Positions 1 through 11,910 of a stretch of 64,000 bases of DNA are shown here, one piece after another. The stretch's first letter is position 1; each line of letters opens with the position of its first letter. This stretch comes from Erythrophleum ivorense (Eukaryota; Streptophyta; Magnoliopsida; Fabales; Fabaceae), in the NCBI GenBank assembly GCA_026724425.1, contig JAIUCV010000011.1, positions 8,019,501-8,083,500 of the forward strand, read 5' to 3'. A program made the position numbers and the translations under genes. The notes below the pieces were generated by a model that ran no database searches, had not been told where the DNA came from, and was given only the letters and a program-made list of their open reading frames with translations.

Positions 1-434
1 ATCATAAATGAAATTTTTAGTAGATACAATGTATCTGAATATATTTTTTTATTTAGACATAGTGTAGACATAATACTCTACATAAATAAATAAATAAACG
101 GGAATTCATCCTTATAAGTTTTTAATACGCCTATTAGGTTTACATAGTTGACTTCTATTAATTTAGTCGATATATTTTATATGGAAAAAATATGTAAAAG
201 ATTGATATACAAGATATGACTTATTTATTTTCGTCTCAGTTATTTGATTTTTTTTTTGGGAAAGAATATTTGGACTTGGGATGTTTTATTTGTACCTTAA
301 AGGGTTGAAACCATGAAACTTTTCTTTGGTCAATACAATTCAAATGAGCAGGTGCACCTGCAACACTTAAGACCAAACTACCACAGGCAACGTACACATG
401 TCCCTCACTACTAAGATGAGATGTGATTTAAAAT

Positions 435-820
435 TATATTTGGTATGATATGAAAAGTAATAATAATATTTTTTTTATTTGTATATTTGATAGAATAAAA
501 ATAATATAAGAATGAAAATAAAAAGTAAATAAATTATTAAAACACTCTTAATGCTAAAAAATATTAAAATATTAATTTTAAGAAATTGCAAGTAAGTTTA
601 CACAGTGATTATCTGTTGTCAATGAGGTTGAAATGGTCTTTTCTCCTATTTTTCTCATCTAAGAGTGTCTTTCCATGTCAAATTTGAAGGAAAGCATGTT
701 GTGCTTGATGGATAGACAAACCATTTCATATGAAAGACTTTCAAGTCTACCAAATAGGTTTAAAATTTTCCCTCCATCCTTTCCTTCTCTTTCCCCACCT
801 TTTCAATACCAAACACCACC
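435..820. repeat. Possible MITE-like inverted-repeat element
   Basis: The left edge carries TTTGGTATGATATGAAAAG. The reverse complement of the right edge reads GTTTGGTATTGAAAAGG, so the two edges look like imperfect terminal inverted repeats around an AT-rich core. I could not find a clean target-site duplication. The GTTTGGTA-type end suggests a hAT-like MITE, but this is a weak call. Confidence 0.3.
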
Positions 821-1912
821 TAAAAACAAAAGATGAGGTATAGGCAAATTAGGTGAGAGCTTGCTCATGTTGGAATGCTATAACGACAAAGATGCGCATA
901 CAAGCAGACCAAATAAGTTAGACTATTTCAGAAGTATTATATTATGCGGCGGAGTCATATTATAGCAAGGGGAGGTAGGTCTTCTCTTCAAAATTTATTA
1001 ATTTTTACAGATATAATATTAAGTTTTAATATTATGTCCCCACATCTTTCTAAATTTTAAACTCATTAAACTCAAACATATATACACACACACACACATA
1101 TACTCATCTCACATAGTTAGGCTATGCCTCCACATCTTTTAAAGTCTTAACTTCATTACTGATTGTATTTTCAATAAATTTTTTATGTTGAATATTGAGC
1201 TGTACAAGGTGCTAGGTTATATCTTTCTTATCTCATGGAGAAAAAAATTATTCTTTTTGGATAAATATAATATTCATTGATTGTTGAGATTAGTTACCCA
1301 TGTGTTTTCTTCCTCTGTAATCTACCGCATTCAAAATCAGTTAAAAGCCTTTTTGAGGACTAAAGCTTTTAGTAAGTGGGATTTTTAATGACAGTTATAA
1401 TGCTTCTGCTGAATTCATTTCATCCACTGACCCTTTTCTTTTCTCAAAAGTAACATTTTTTGCATATTTTATTATATAAGTGGGATACATACTTGACCTG
1501 TGTGCAAGCCACAAAATGATTAAAAAATTACAATGGAGTGGTTAAAAAGTGGGGTAAAAGATGATAACAAAAATTTTACCAGAAAAAACATTATAACAAA
1601 TTTGACAAGAGAGAGAATCATAAAGTTGATCTAATTTTTTTTAGTCACTCTTTTGGTTAATCAAAACAAATATCATTAAGATGAGGGCATTTTTGAAATT
1701 TTATGGGTAAATAGTGAGGAAGCTCTGTCTATTATAGTAACTAGAAATTGAGCTTATGCATTTGTAAAGGAAGTTAAGAAAGAGTTGGGGTACCGGTTCT
1801 TGTTTGTCTTGCAGTTAGGTGAGAACTGTAAACGATTCTCAATTTTGTCTGGGATTGTTTGTAGAAGCTCAAGCTCCCTCGTCAGTTAATTTTCTTTCTT
1901 TGAAAACTAAGG

Positions 1913-2106
1913 CTCTGTTTGGTTGGATGTGAAGCGAAAGTATTCTTTTTATATAGTTTGTATAATATTTATTATTATACCTTTATATTTATTATTTTAT
2001 TTATTAAATTATTTTTTAAAAAAATATAAATAAAATAATCATTTTATATCTCATTTATTTACATTTTATATTCCTTTCGTCATTACATCCTCTGACCAAA
2101 TAGAAT
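1913..2106. mobile_element. hAT-like MITE
   Basis: The left end has CTGTTTGGTTGGATGTGA. The right end, reverse-complemented, has CTATTTGGTCAGAGGATGT, with further matching bases (GCGAAAG against ACGAAAG) inside. The core is AT-rich and non-coding. The right end carries a 13-bp tandem duplication (GACCAAATAGAAT twice). Length and ends fit a non-autonomous hAT-type MITE. Exact ends and target duplication are uncertain. Confidence 0.5.
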
Positions 2107-3699
2107 GACCAAATAGAATAAAAGACATTACTTTAAACTGGCATCATTTCTCAATGTAATCTACAATCTTCACTCACATGCGACACCAAGTATTATCATT
2201 TTGAATAACATTTGATTTGCTAAAATTAAGAATAGGAGGTTGTATCATGGCAGCTACAGATGTCTTATGTCGAATCAAGGCATAATAGAGTGTAGGGGCT
2301 TGGACGAGTTTTAGATATCGAAAAAATTTATTAGGTCCTTTTTATCAAAATTTGTGAGGAATGATATAAATAGATATGATATTATCTTTTAATTTGAAAT
2401 TTTAAAATGTTAGGTCTGTGAATTATTTCTACTTCTATATCCTTTCTCTAATCTACTTTTATTGAATGTGAAGCTTTATTTCCCTTGAATATAACACATT
2501 ATAATGGTGTTCTTGCTGATCATACAAACAATTATAAGCCTTAAGGGACAATTAAGTCAGAGGTAGGGAGTGAAATATCACTATTGCAACATCATTGTGG
2601 CCTTAAAATGGTCTTCTTTCATAAGAAAAATGCTCAATAAATTATCATCGTTTTACATTAGGTTCATTGGATTAAGGTCAATCTCAATACCATAGTGGAC
2701 AAGAATAATGTGGCAAGGGATGCTTTTCAATTTCATCCACCGTAAATTTACAAAAAAATAAAAAAAGGTTACATCTAAATATCAAATGTTTACCAAATCA
2801 AGCTAAATTTTCAACGACGATTGCAACCGTTGCAGATGACGATTGGTCTTGCTAGAGTTTTCTGTTAATACCTACTTTTGTTTTTACCACAAGATCGTTT
2901 TACTCTCTTTCTTTGGACTGCTGTTACTATCAGTCAAGTTAAAGGAAAAAATGGAAAAAAAGGATCTATTTGAATTATTATGTGGGCTGTAATTTGGCCA
3001 TATTATGAATTGAAAAAATTATTATTGTAGTGTTTTTTTGTCATGGCATTTTTTTCCCTTTTGGAAAACTGCATATGTATTTCATGCTCTAGTACAATTT
3101 CTGGGTCAAACGATGATCTTGCTGAGCAGACATAAAAAATTTCCATTACCTAAACCTAATAGTTATAAACTAGGCTGCTAATTGTTTTTTGAAACACCCC
3201 CCCTCCAAAAAAACAAGGTAAATGAAAAGAATAATTTAACAAATTGATATTTGTTGTTACTAATCTAGAGAAAAGGGAGATGAAAAATCAATATTTGTTG
3301 ATAGAGAAGATTTTATTTTGGTCCCACATAAGTGAATTGTTAATAATTTTTTTAAGTTTAATTTCTCAATTATTAAAATATTTATAATATTATGTTTACA
3401 TTAAATTTAATAATTTATTGATATAAACATAATTTATTAATTCACGCATTAATTTTAACAACCAAGCTAACATAATATTAAAACAGGCATTAAATTTTAA
3501 AGAAAATAAAAAAGTTAATTTTGCAAACACTTTAATAGTTTAAGGATTATATTAGAAAACCATTTATAAAGAACTAAATTAAAAACTTATCTCTACGTAA
3601 AGAATTAATATATAATTTTTCTTTAAGAGGAAGGAGAGAGAAAATAGTGTTATTTAAGATTTTAAAAATGCGTTTAATGCAGTATTAAAATGGTAAACA

Positions 3700-4391
3700 G
3701 AACTCAACGACCTGCTTTGAACGGAAAGACAACGGCAATCGTTTCAGTGACGGAAGGAAGGAGGAGGAGTCATTCACACTATAGAAATTGGAAAATAGAT
3801 AGAGAAAGAAAGTGGAGCCTTTTGACTGAGCCCAGCCGGCAAAAGCCGTCTAAGAGACAATAATGCTCGTTTAATTTTATGAATGCGCGTTGAACTTTCA
3901 GCTATACCCAATGGGAAACCCCCAATTTCTTTGTTCTTAAGCTTCTGATCCATCCCTAACCTTAATGCCAATTTAAAGCCCCACGAGTTATATTCAATCG
4001 CCATAATCCCATACATTGCTTTCCTGTATTTATTTATATTTTTTTTCAGAAGAATTTTTCTTTCTAGTTAGCGATTCTTGGTATGGTGTTGTCAGAGGGT
4101 TGCGTATTTGATTGAAGTCAGAGACTTAAGAATTTGGTCAGTTTGAAATTTTCAAAGAGTTGGATGAAGCCTGAGTTTTTGGACTCATGGCGAGTACTTT
4201 GACGGATGGTTATAACAAACGGGGTATGAGCCTATAAGGAGAAGTTTCATTTCTTCTTTTGGACAAATAGAATTAGTATATGGCTGCGTATGAATCTTTA
4301 TGAAGGAGTTGATCGAAGTAGAAACTTTAGCTTGTGAGGTGGTGATCTTAGCTTTTGAAGAGTAAAATAGTTATAAATTTGCTGCTGCAAC
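3700..4391 (+). promoter_or_regulatory. Promoter/5' leader of the CDK-like gene, with clustered uORFs
   Basis: This region is less AT-rich than the flank and leads into the kinase start codon at 4392. It contains five short upstream ORFs: 4164-4202, 4206-4229, 4280-4303, 4290-4337 and 4300-4365. The last ends 26 bases before the main ATG. If the leader is transcribed unspliced, ribosomes would meet five upstream ATGs first, which usually lowers main-ORF translation. I could not locate a confident TATA box, the transcription start, or a leader intron. Confidence 0.4.
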
Positions 4392-7300
4392 ATGGGCTGC
4401 ATATGTTCCAAGACAGCAGCTGTGGAAGACAGCCAGGAAGGTTTAACAAAGAAATTATCATCATCTAGCAAGGGGCGGTCGGAGCTGCGTGTTTCACGAT
4501 TGAATTCCTTGAAAAGAGAGGACGGGGTTTGGGCAACAGATAAGTTAGATGGCGGTGATGTGAAGTTTTCATTAACTGACAAGAAAACCAGTGGTTTGTT
4601 GCAGTTGTATGATGATCACAAGGGGAAGAAGGAAATAGAGAGGCCTAAACTAACTGTCCTTAACAATCCTGGTCTTGGAAAGGTTCCAAAGGCTGCAGAA
4701 GGAGAGCAAGTTGCAGCAGGATGGCCGAGTTGGCTTTCTTCTGTGGCGGGTGAAGCTATCAAGGGATGGATACCTCGAAGTGCAAATACTTTTGAGAGGT
4801 TATATAGAGTAAGTTGCTAACCATCTAGGTTGCTCAGTCTATGTTTCAAACCGCACTTTTATGATATGTAATTCCTACTGTGTTGTAAATGCACTTGCTA
4901 AAATTCTTTAATCATTACCATATCAAAGAAACTCCTCTTTTGTTGTTATGGTTAGGTTGTTAGTGGAAATTTATAACTGGAGCCAGTTTCTTTCTATTAA
5001 TATAAATAGCCTAATGTTTACATTTACAGAATATAATTATCCTTAGTACATGAGAATGATTGATACAAGTATTCGCGTGGATGTTTTATTTATGAAACAT
5101 AAACCAGGGTATCTGTATTTGTTGGCTGGTACCCACTTATCCGGAACTCCAATTTTTCGAGAGAGAATAAAAAGACTGAGTAAAATTTGATTTCAGAAAC
5201 TGGGAGACCAGATACTGCATAGAAATTCCGTTTCACAATATTATGTAATGCTTTGGAGTCCCAGACACGGTTATTTTTCATTCTATTGTACAAAAAGAGA
5301 ATGCTGGTTAGGTTGGTCTAGTTTTGTTTTATCTCAGCATAAGTTTCTTTTATAGGTGAATGATGGAGGCCATGTTATCTTATATTCATTACCACGGAGA
5401 TAATGCTCTACTTCTTTTTTCTTTTTAATAAGTCATGTAATGGCATCTGACCTTGCAGATTGGCCAAGGAACTTACAGTACTGTTTATAAAGCACGTGAT
5501 GTGACTAACCAAAAGATTGTTGCTTTGAAGAGAGTACGGTTTGATAATCTTGATCCTGAGAGTGTGAAGTTTATGGCAAGGGAAATCCTTGTTCTGCGTA
5601 GGCTTGACCATCCAAATATAATCAAGTTGGAGGGCTTGATAACATCTCAGACCTCTCGCAGCTTGTACCTCATTTTTGAGTATATGGAGCATGATCTTAC
5701 TGGACTAGCATCACGTCCTGGCATCAAGTTTTCTGAACCACAGGTAATAATGATTTCTTTTTGTTCTCTCAGTCTTCTGTTTTACATGAAGTTGAGGTTC
5801 TTCTATATAATAATTTAGATATAATAATGACATGAAAGTGTTGTCCTTAATTAAATCAAAGTATTTGTGCTCTCTGTCTTCTTCATTTTGATATGAAAAA
5901 TTCTGAAGTAATGTTTCTTATTAGGTTAAATGCTACATGCAACAACTTCTTCATGGATTGGATCACTGTCATAGTCGTGGTGTCCTCCACCGTGACATAA
6001 AGGGCTCAAATCTTCTCATTGACAATAATGGCATCTTAAAAATTGCGGATTTTGGTTTGGCAAGTTTTTTTGAACCCCATCACAGTGTTCCATTGACCAG
6101 TCGTGTAGTGACTCTCTGGTATAGACCACCAGAACTCTTACTTGGAGCATCTCATTATGGCGTTGCGGTAGATTTGTGGAGCACTGGTTGCATACTGGGG
6201 GAACTGTATACTGGCAGGCCCATATTGCCGGGGAAAACAGAGGTATGATAATTAAGAATCTAGTTTCCATCATTGAATGACCTATCTATCAATGCCTTCA
6301 CTATTGGTCATTAGGCTTTGTTAATACAATTAACGTATATTTTATGGGATTTCCATTGATTTCAATAACGTGGGTCAAATGAGAATGCTTGAAGCCTTGA
6401 AAATTTGAGCATAATCCGAAAATAGGAGTTATGAAGGAAAAGTTGCATCTGGAGTGCAAATACATAATGGAAATTAACTCATTCCTTTATACTATTTAGG
6501 TAAAATAGTAATGGTCACTTTTTGTTGGTGAGTTATCTCCTTGTCTGTTTTTCTTTGGTACCTTTTCCCACAGTAAGTTTACAGTTAAGTCATAAATGGA
6601 TTTCACTTTCTTATGCACAATTTCAAGCTCATATATACCAGATTAAACTGTTGATTCCAATTTCTCAAATTGATACTCTATGTTAATGTAATTATATAGT
6701 AGGTGCCTGATTATTAAATTTAGTTCCATGTAGGTTGAGCAATTGCATAGGATTTTCAAGCTCTGTGGATCACCATCTGAAGACTATTGGCTTAAACTGC
6801 GGTCACCACATTCACCAGTATTCAAGCCTCCACACCGTTATAGACGTTGTATTACAGAAACATTTAAAGAATATCCATCTGCTTCAGTGAGGCTTATAGA
6901 GACACTACTTTCTGTAGATCCTGCACAGCGTGGCACAGCAGCGAGTGCTCTAAAAAGTGAGGTATGTAGGTTATGTTTCCTATATATTCAGTAAATGTAT
7001 AATCTGGTTGAGACTGAGCTGTCCAATTCCAGCTTGATCTAAGTTTCACTGAGTGCTATTTCCTCATCTTAAACTGTACCTGAGTTGTGAAACTCTTTTT
7101 TGTTTTTTTCTCCCATTTTGTTTTTCTGTCCTCATTTTCCTTCCATGATTTTCTCAGAAATAATATATTTTCATATGAATCTGCATCAATTGGCTGGGTT
7201 AATTGACTCACTATCAGCTCCCCAGTGACCTGTGGATTAAATAGCACCTTCATCCTATTTAAGACACGGGCAGGTGTTTAAATCATGAAGATAGAACCTA

Positions 7301-9603
7301 AAGAGAGCTTTGTTTGTAACATACAAAGAAATAATTAGATCAAGATATATATTATCACTATACTGCTATGTTGGGAAGTAGAAAGTAGCCGTAACTCTCT
7401 TGCAATGCCTTAAACGAGATTGTAGGAGACCTTTTTCCTAGCATATAATTCTCCTTATTGATAATTTTTCCTCTGTTGACAGTTCTTTACAACAGAGCCC
7501 CTTGCTTGTGATTCATCAAGTTTACCAAAGTATCCTCCCAGCAAAGAGATTGATTCTAAATTACAGGATGAAGAAACCAGAAGGTACTTGCTATTAGATA
7601 ATTCTCTTAAGTTGAGGAAGAAACAGAAAGAGATTTATTTTGTTTTAGCAAACAGGGTTATGACTGTTTGCCTACGCCTTTTGCACCACTTGATTCATTT
7701 ATTTTGGCAAAAGGGAGCCTTTCTTGTTATTTAAGCATAGTATTAATAATTATACATATTTATTTATCGTCTCAGGCAAGGAACTATTGGAGGAAGGGAG
7801 CAGAAAGTTGGCTCAGGAGTAAGACAAGAAAAGGAACGTGGGGCAACTCTTGCAGCAAAAGACAATGTTGACCAACGCATATCAATGCAGGTAATCCAAA
7901 TAAGTTTCCAATCCTAACTTCTCTTTGGTTTTTCCTAGTTGAAACTAAATTTTGTGACCTGCTTCTGATGGATACCTCTGGATATTGTGTTATAGCACAT
8001 AGTGTACATGTTAAACATAAAATTGAAATTAAAAAAACTAGAAAAAAGCTGGAAGATTTGTATACTTTGGACTATTAAGTGATGCATCTTGTAGATCAGT
8101 TCAGTAATGTTAGGTTGTTAGATAGATCATTATGAAAGCTTTTGATTCACCAATACTAATTTATGTGTTTGGAAACTGTTGCTGTCCTTGGTCTCCTCAT
8201 CCCACTAAAAAATTATGCCACTATAGATGATGAGTAGTTGGTCTTATTTTTATTTTTTTAAAGAAATATACCGCAAATCTCACTTTTTGTCTGTTATTGC
8301 TTCTTATAATCAACTCTTTTCTTTTATGCAAGAATATCTTTAAACTCAATAGATATTAAAAAAAAAATTTACCTTAGAGATACAACATATGTGAGACGAT
8401 TAGAGAATATAAAAAGTTAAATCAACCTTGGCACATGAAGAATGCATGCACTGAGTCTAATAATAATGAATTGATTTGTTTTGCTGATTACTGCTTTAAT
8501 ATAGCATCAGCAAAGGTTTTTTACGGCCTTTGCTTACCAGTTCTTTGAGTAAGACCTACCTCTTTCTAATCATCCTGTGATTGTGTAAGAAACCTAAACC
8601 ACTAGGGGTTGGAAGCCATTGGGTGGGTTAGTGACATAATTTTAAGAAAACATATAAAGAAGATGTGGTTTTGTATGTCTCGTGCCTATTGCTTGGACGT
8701 GATTTTTATTCAACTTGTAGATATTCATTACAACTATGAATCCTCGTACATTATGTTTATATTTTCGTATCTTAATGCTCATTTGACTGAGAAAACTGGC
8801 CGTGGCTCATACATGTGCATTGGCTCTCTGAAGCTAATATGCTTCTTGGGATGATAACGTGAAGGAAAGATTATAATTTCAAAGTTTCGTGCTGATTGCT
8901 TGAGCAATACTTGAGTATTCCTCTCTGATTTGGCCAATTTTGCCGAAAGAAAATATCTGTCTGTCTGTTGTTGAATTGTTCTCCCTTTTGCAATTTTCAC
9001 CCCTATCTGTCTTTTTGGTTCTCAGTTTATCACTCTCTTATTTGATGCAGCAAGGATGTCATTCCAACTCAAAGAGTCGAAGTGAATTGTTCAACCCCCA
9101 CAGAGAACCTGTTTCTGGATTTTTGGTTTATCCTCCACATAAACAGTCAAATGTCAAAGAAATGAAAAATAATTTGAGTGAGCATCTTTATAAGGGGCCT
9201 TCACATTCAGGTCCATTGGTTCGGGGTGCTCGATGGGCAAAGGCTGGAAAGGAAGTTGATGAAGGGCCTCTTGCTTCGAACAGAGTCAACTTGTCAAAAC
9301 TATCTGGCCTAGTAGCATCAAGGACTTTATTATCTGAAGATCAGAAGGAAAAGCCAGTTTCCTTGCAGCCTAGAAAAACAATTGAAGTAAAAAAATCTGT
9401 GGAGTCAATTAATGGATCAGATTCAAGAAGGCAGGATAGAAAACGCCAGTCTCAAAGAATTGTGGATCTCTCTCAGATAGAAAATGTAAGAGCCTCCACT
9501 AAAGAATCAACTCCGGTTTGTTTTTATTCTTAATTTCTTGTTTTGTTTGATTTACTTGGTCAATATTTGGTAGTAAAAGCCTCTGCTAGGCTTCAATCAT
9601 GCC

Positions 9604-9636
<33 letters not shown>

Positions 9637-9887
9637 TCTTGAGTTGCCTCCATTATCTCTAAATTCATAAATTTTCTTGGAGTTTTGCTGAATCTTGTTG
9701 TTGGTCCCTATTTCAGGGAGGCCGGGGGTCCATGGAAAACAAGATCTACCTCTCTGGTCCACTACTGGCTTCATCAAACAACATAGATCAGATACTTAAA
9801 GAGCATGATCGAAAGATCCAGGAATTTTCAAGAAGAGCACGAATTGACAAGTCAAGAGGTGAAAAAATTCATGCACAACGAAAGTAG
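4392..9887 (+). CDS. CDK-like Ser/Thr kinase (At1g18670/IBS1-like family), 8 exons
   Basis: A CDK-related protein kinase of the plant group that includes IBS1, probably membrane-tethered. Exons by eye: 4392-4808, 5459-5743, 5925-6242, 6734-6961, 7483-7583, 7776-7890, 9051-9515, 9717-9887. All have GT-AG borders and keep frame, giving 699 residues. The start MGCICSK fits N-myristoylation at Gly2 and palmitoylation at Cys3/Cys5. The kinase domain begins about residue 138: glycine loop GQGTYS (141-146), Lys163, a PSTAIRE-position helix (DPESVKFMAREI), HRDIKGSN with Asp258, DFG Asp276, and TSRVVTLWYRPPELLLG in the activation segment. All catalytic residues are present, so it should be active. The last ~210 residues are basic and low in complexity, as is usual in this group. 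Substrates and cyclin partner are unknown. Confidence is high for the family and good for the exons. Confidence 0.92.
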
Positions 9888-10930
9888 GCACCAATTAGTT
9901 AGTTATTCACTTATTTCCAATTGTGCAGCTGAATACATAGTTTTATGACTATATTATCTGTCAACATTATGTAGCAGAGAGCCTTTATTGTAATATGTAA
10001 CCATGCAAATTGAAGGCATCTATGAGAAGAAATTGATGTTCCTTCCACTCTTCATGTTTCTCCAATAGATACATGACAAGCTAATTTTGAAGGAACTTAT
10101 AATCTTTGGTGCTTCCTACATATGCTATCGGTTACCAATAATTGTGAGAAAATTACATCGTATCTTCTCAATGGCAAAAGATGACTGTAATATTTGTTAC
10201 CATTGGTTATGTAAGAAGACAGGTGCCTTAATAAAGGCAAATAATGGAGACTAGTAACTGCATTCTTCCCTAATTCCCAAATAAGCATAATGCTCTCTTC
10301 TTACTCTAAACAACTATAAATAAGTTGGTGGCAGTGGTAGTTTCGTTTCTTATGTTTGGTTCAAGAACTGGGCAAAAAGCTTGGGAGAAAAAGACATAAC
10401 AAAACGTGAGCTTTACTAACAAATTAATGATGACAAATCTTGTTTGCATTATATCATTTTAACTAGCCTTAATCATGACATAATTGGATGGGTTGAGGTG
10501 TTGTCAATGGTTCTACCTATGAAGTACCACAGAACACATAAACTCAGTATTCTGAAGCATTCTCTGAAGTTTGGCTGTGAATGAACAAAAGGGGGCTGAA
10601 AAGAGGAGGCCTCTTCAGGACATTCTCTATGCATGAGCATTAATGTCTTCTTGCTCACAACACTGAAATGGTAAAGTAGACCCCCATATATCAAAGTTAA
10701 GTAGACCAAATTAGCTATGAATAAATATGTAAGCAAGTTAGATACATTTTTTAGTGAGACTAAGAAAAATTTTAAGGTAGAATGGTCTACAAAAAATACA
10801 ACGACTAAGTTAATCATAAAAAGACGTAAATATATTATGTACATTTTCCAATGAGGCTTCTCTCTTATATGCTTGGACCAGAGATTGTCTCAATTTTTGC
10901 AGAAATTGCCGGCATTCAATTTCTCAAAAT
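9888..10930. other. 3' flank of the CDK-like gene; no clear gene
   Basis: The first ~200 bases probably hold the 3' UTR of the kinase gene. A 123-codon open frame on the minus strand (10473-10844) has no motif I recognise and no supporting exon structure, so I do not call it a gene. Confidence 0.5.
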
Positions 10931-11800
10931 CTCAACCATGCAATCTATGACATTCCATGTCCACCGTTAACATATGCCACATCAGCATATTTGTTTTAAA
11001 CCAGGACGCATTGTTTTGTTGAGCTTCTCTTTCGTTCCTCCTTCACTGTGCGGTTGCCAAGTGCCAGACATGGAAGAAATGAAGGAAAAAAAGAAAGAAG
11101 AAAAAAGAAAGAAAGCGTTGGGGTGGGACTGGGTGAAAGAGCTTTGGCTTCAATGGCCGAGTAAAATTAATCAAATTTAAACATAATCTCCTGAAGCATT
11201 CCCGTATACATATATCAAGGGAGAGTACTTTGATGCAATTTATGCCAAGTTGTGAAGAAATTTGACTCCTTTCTCAATCTCAGCGATTGAAATCAAAACT
11301 TTCGTGTGTTTCATTTATTCATTTTTTTGGTGAATGGTCACACCAATATTCATGCAGACTTTATGAATGTTGTTCATTTTGACTCCACTTTGCCTACCTT
11401 CGTGGTCCAAAGGGTTTAAAACAGGCTTCAGAGATTGTTCTGAACATGGGTTTGGTGCAGTACAGGCTTTATGCATAATTTCTCCTTCTCAGTTTTAATA
11501 AAATTTCCTCACAACTTGGCGTAAATTGCATCAAAGCCCTCTCCCTTGATATATGCACACATGAATTCTTCAGGAGCTTATGTTTAAATTTGATCATTTT
11601 TCCTTCACCATTGAAGCTAAAGCTATTTCACTTGGCCCCTGTTTCTTCTCATTTCTTCCATGTCTAGCACCTCGTAGCTGCACTGTGAAAAAGGAACAAA
11701 GGAGGAGCTGAACAAAACGGTGCATCTTTGGTTTAAACCAAATATGCTGATGTGGCATAAATTAACAGCGGATATGGAATGTTATAATTGCATGGTTAAG
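10931..11800. repeat. Large imperfect inverted repeat (~0.87 kb)
   Basis: The left arm is about 10931-11263 and the right arm about 11501-11800, with a ~237-bp spacer. The arms match base by base over most of their length with scattered mismatches. Shared blocks include GCCACATCAGCATATTTG, ACATGGAAGAAATGA, CAAATTTAAACATAA, ATATATCAAGGGAGAG and TTTGATGCAATTTA. The left arm carries an extra ~30-bp purine-rich insertion (near 11085-11125). Similarity stops sharply at both outer ends. A transcript across it would fold into a long hairpin. It lies between convergent genes, and its right arm ends about 110 bases past the receptor kinase stop codon. It could be a foldback transposon or a hairpin small-RNA locus; sequence alone does not decide. 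Confidence 0.85.
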
Positions 11801-11910
11801 ACTTTTGACCGACCCTCGTCCTACATGCTTATCAATTCTAATAAACCGGGTCTATAAGAATCTTGCGATAGACGAAAATGAGCAAACCAAAAGCCGTCAT
11901 AACCAAATTA

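Larger units (their letters stand above)
1..3700. other. AT-rich intergenic flank
   Basis: I see no gene here. The stretch is mostly AT-rich low-complexity sequence with one likely hAT-like MITE (1913-2106), a weaker terminal-repeat candidate (435-820) and a short CA run near 1084-1099. No ORF in it shows a recognisable protein motif. Confidence 0.6.

Noticed and set aside
5408..5692. Minus-strand ORF across kinase exon 2
   Set aside because: It is antisense to a clear kinase exon with full motif conservation, so it is a shadow frame. The same holds for 4298-4582 and 6016-6273.
10473..10844. Minus-strand 123-codon ORF with hydrophobic stretches
   Set aside because: No family motif, AT-rich composition through most of it, and no exon or promoter support.
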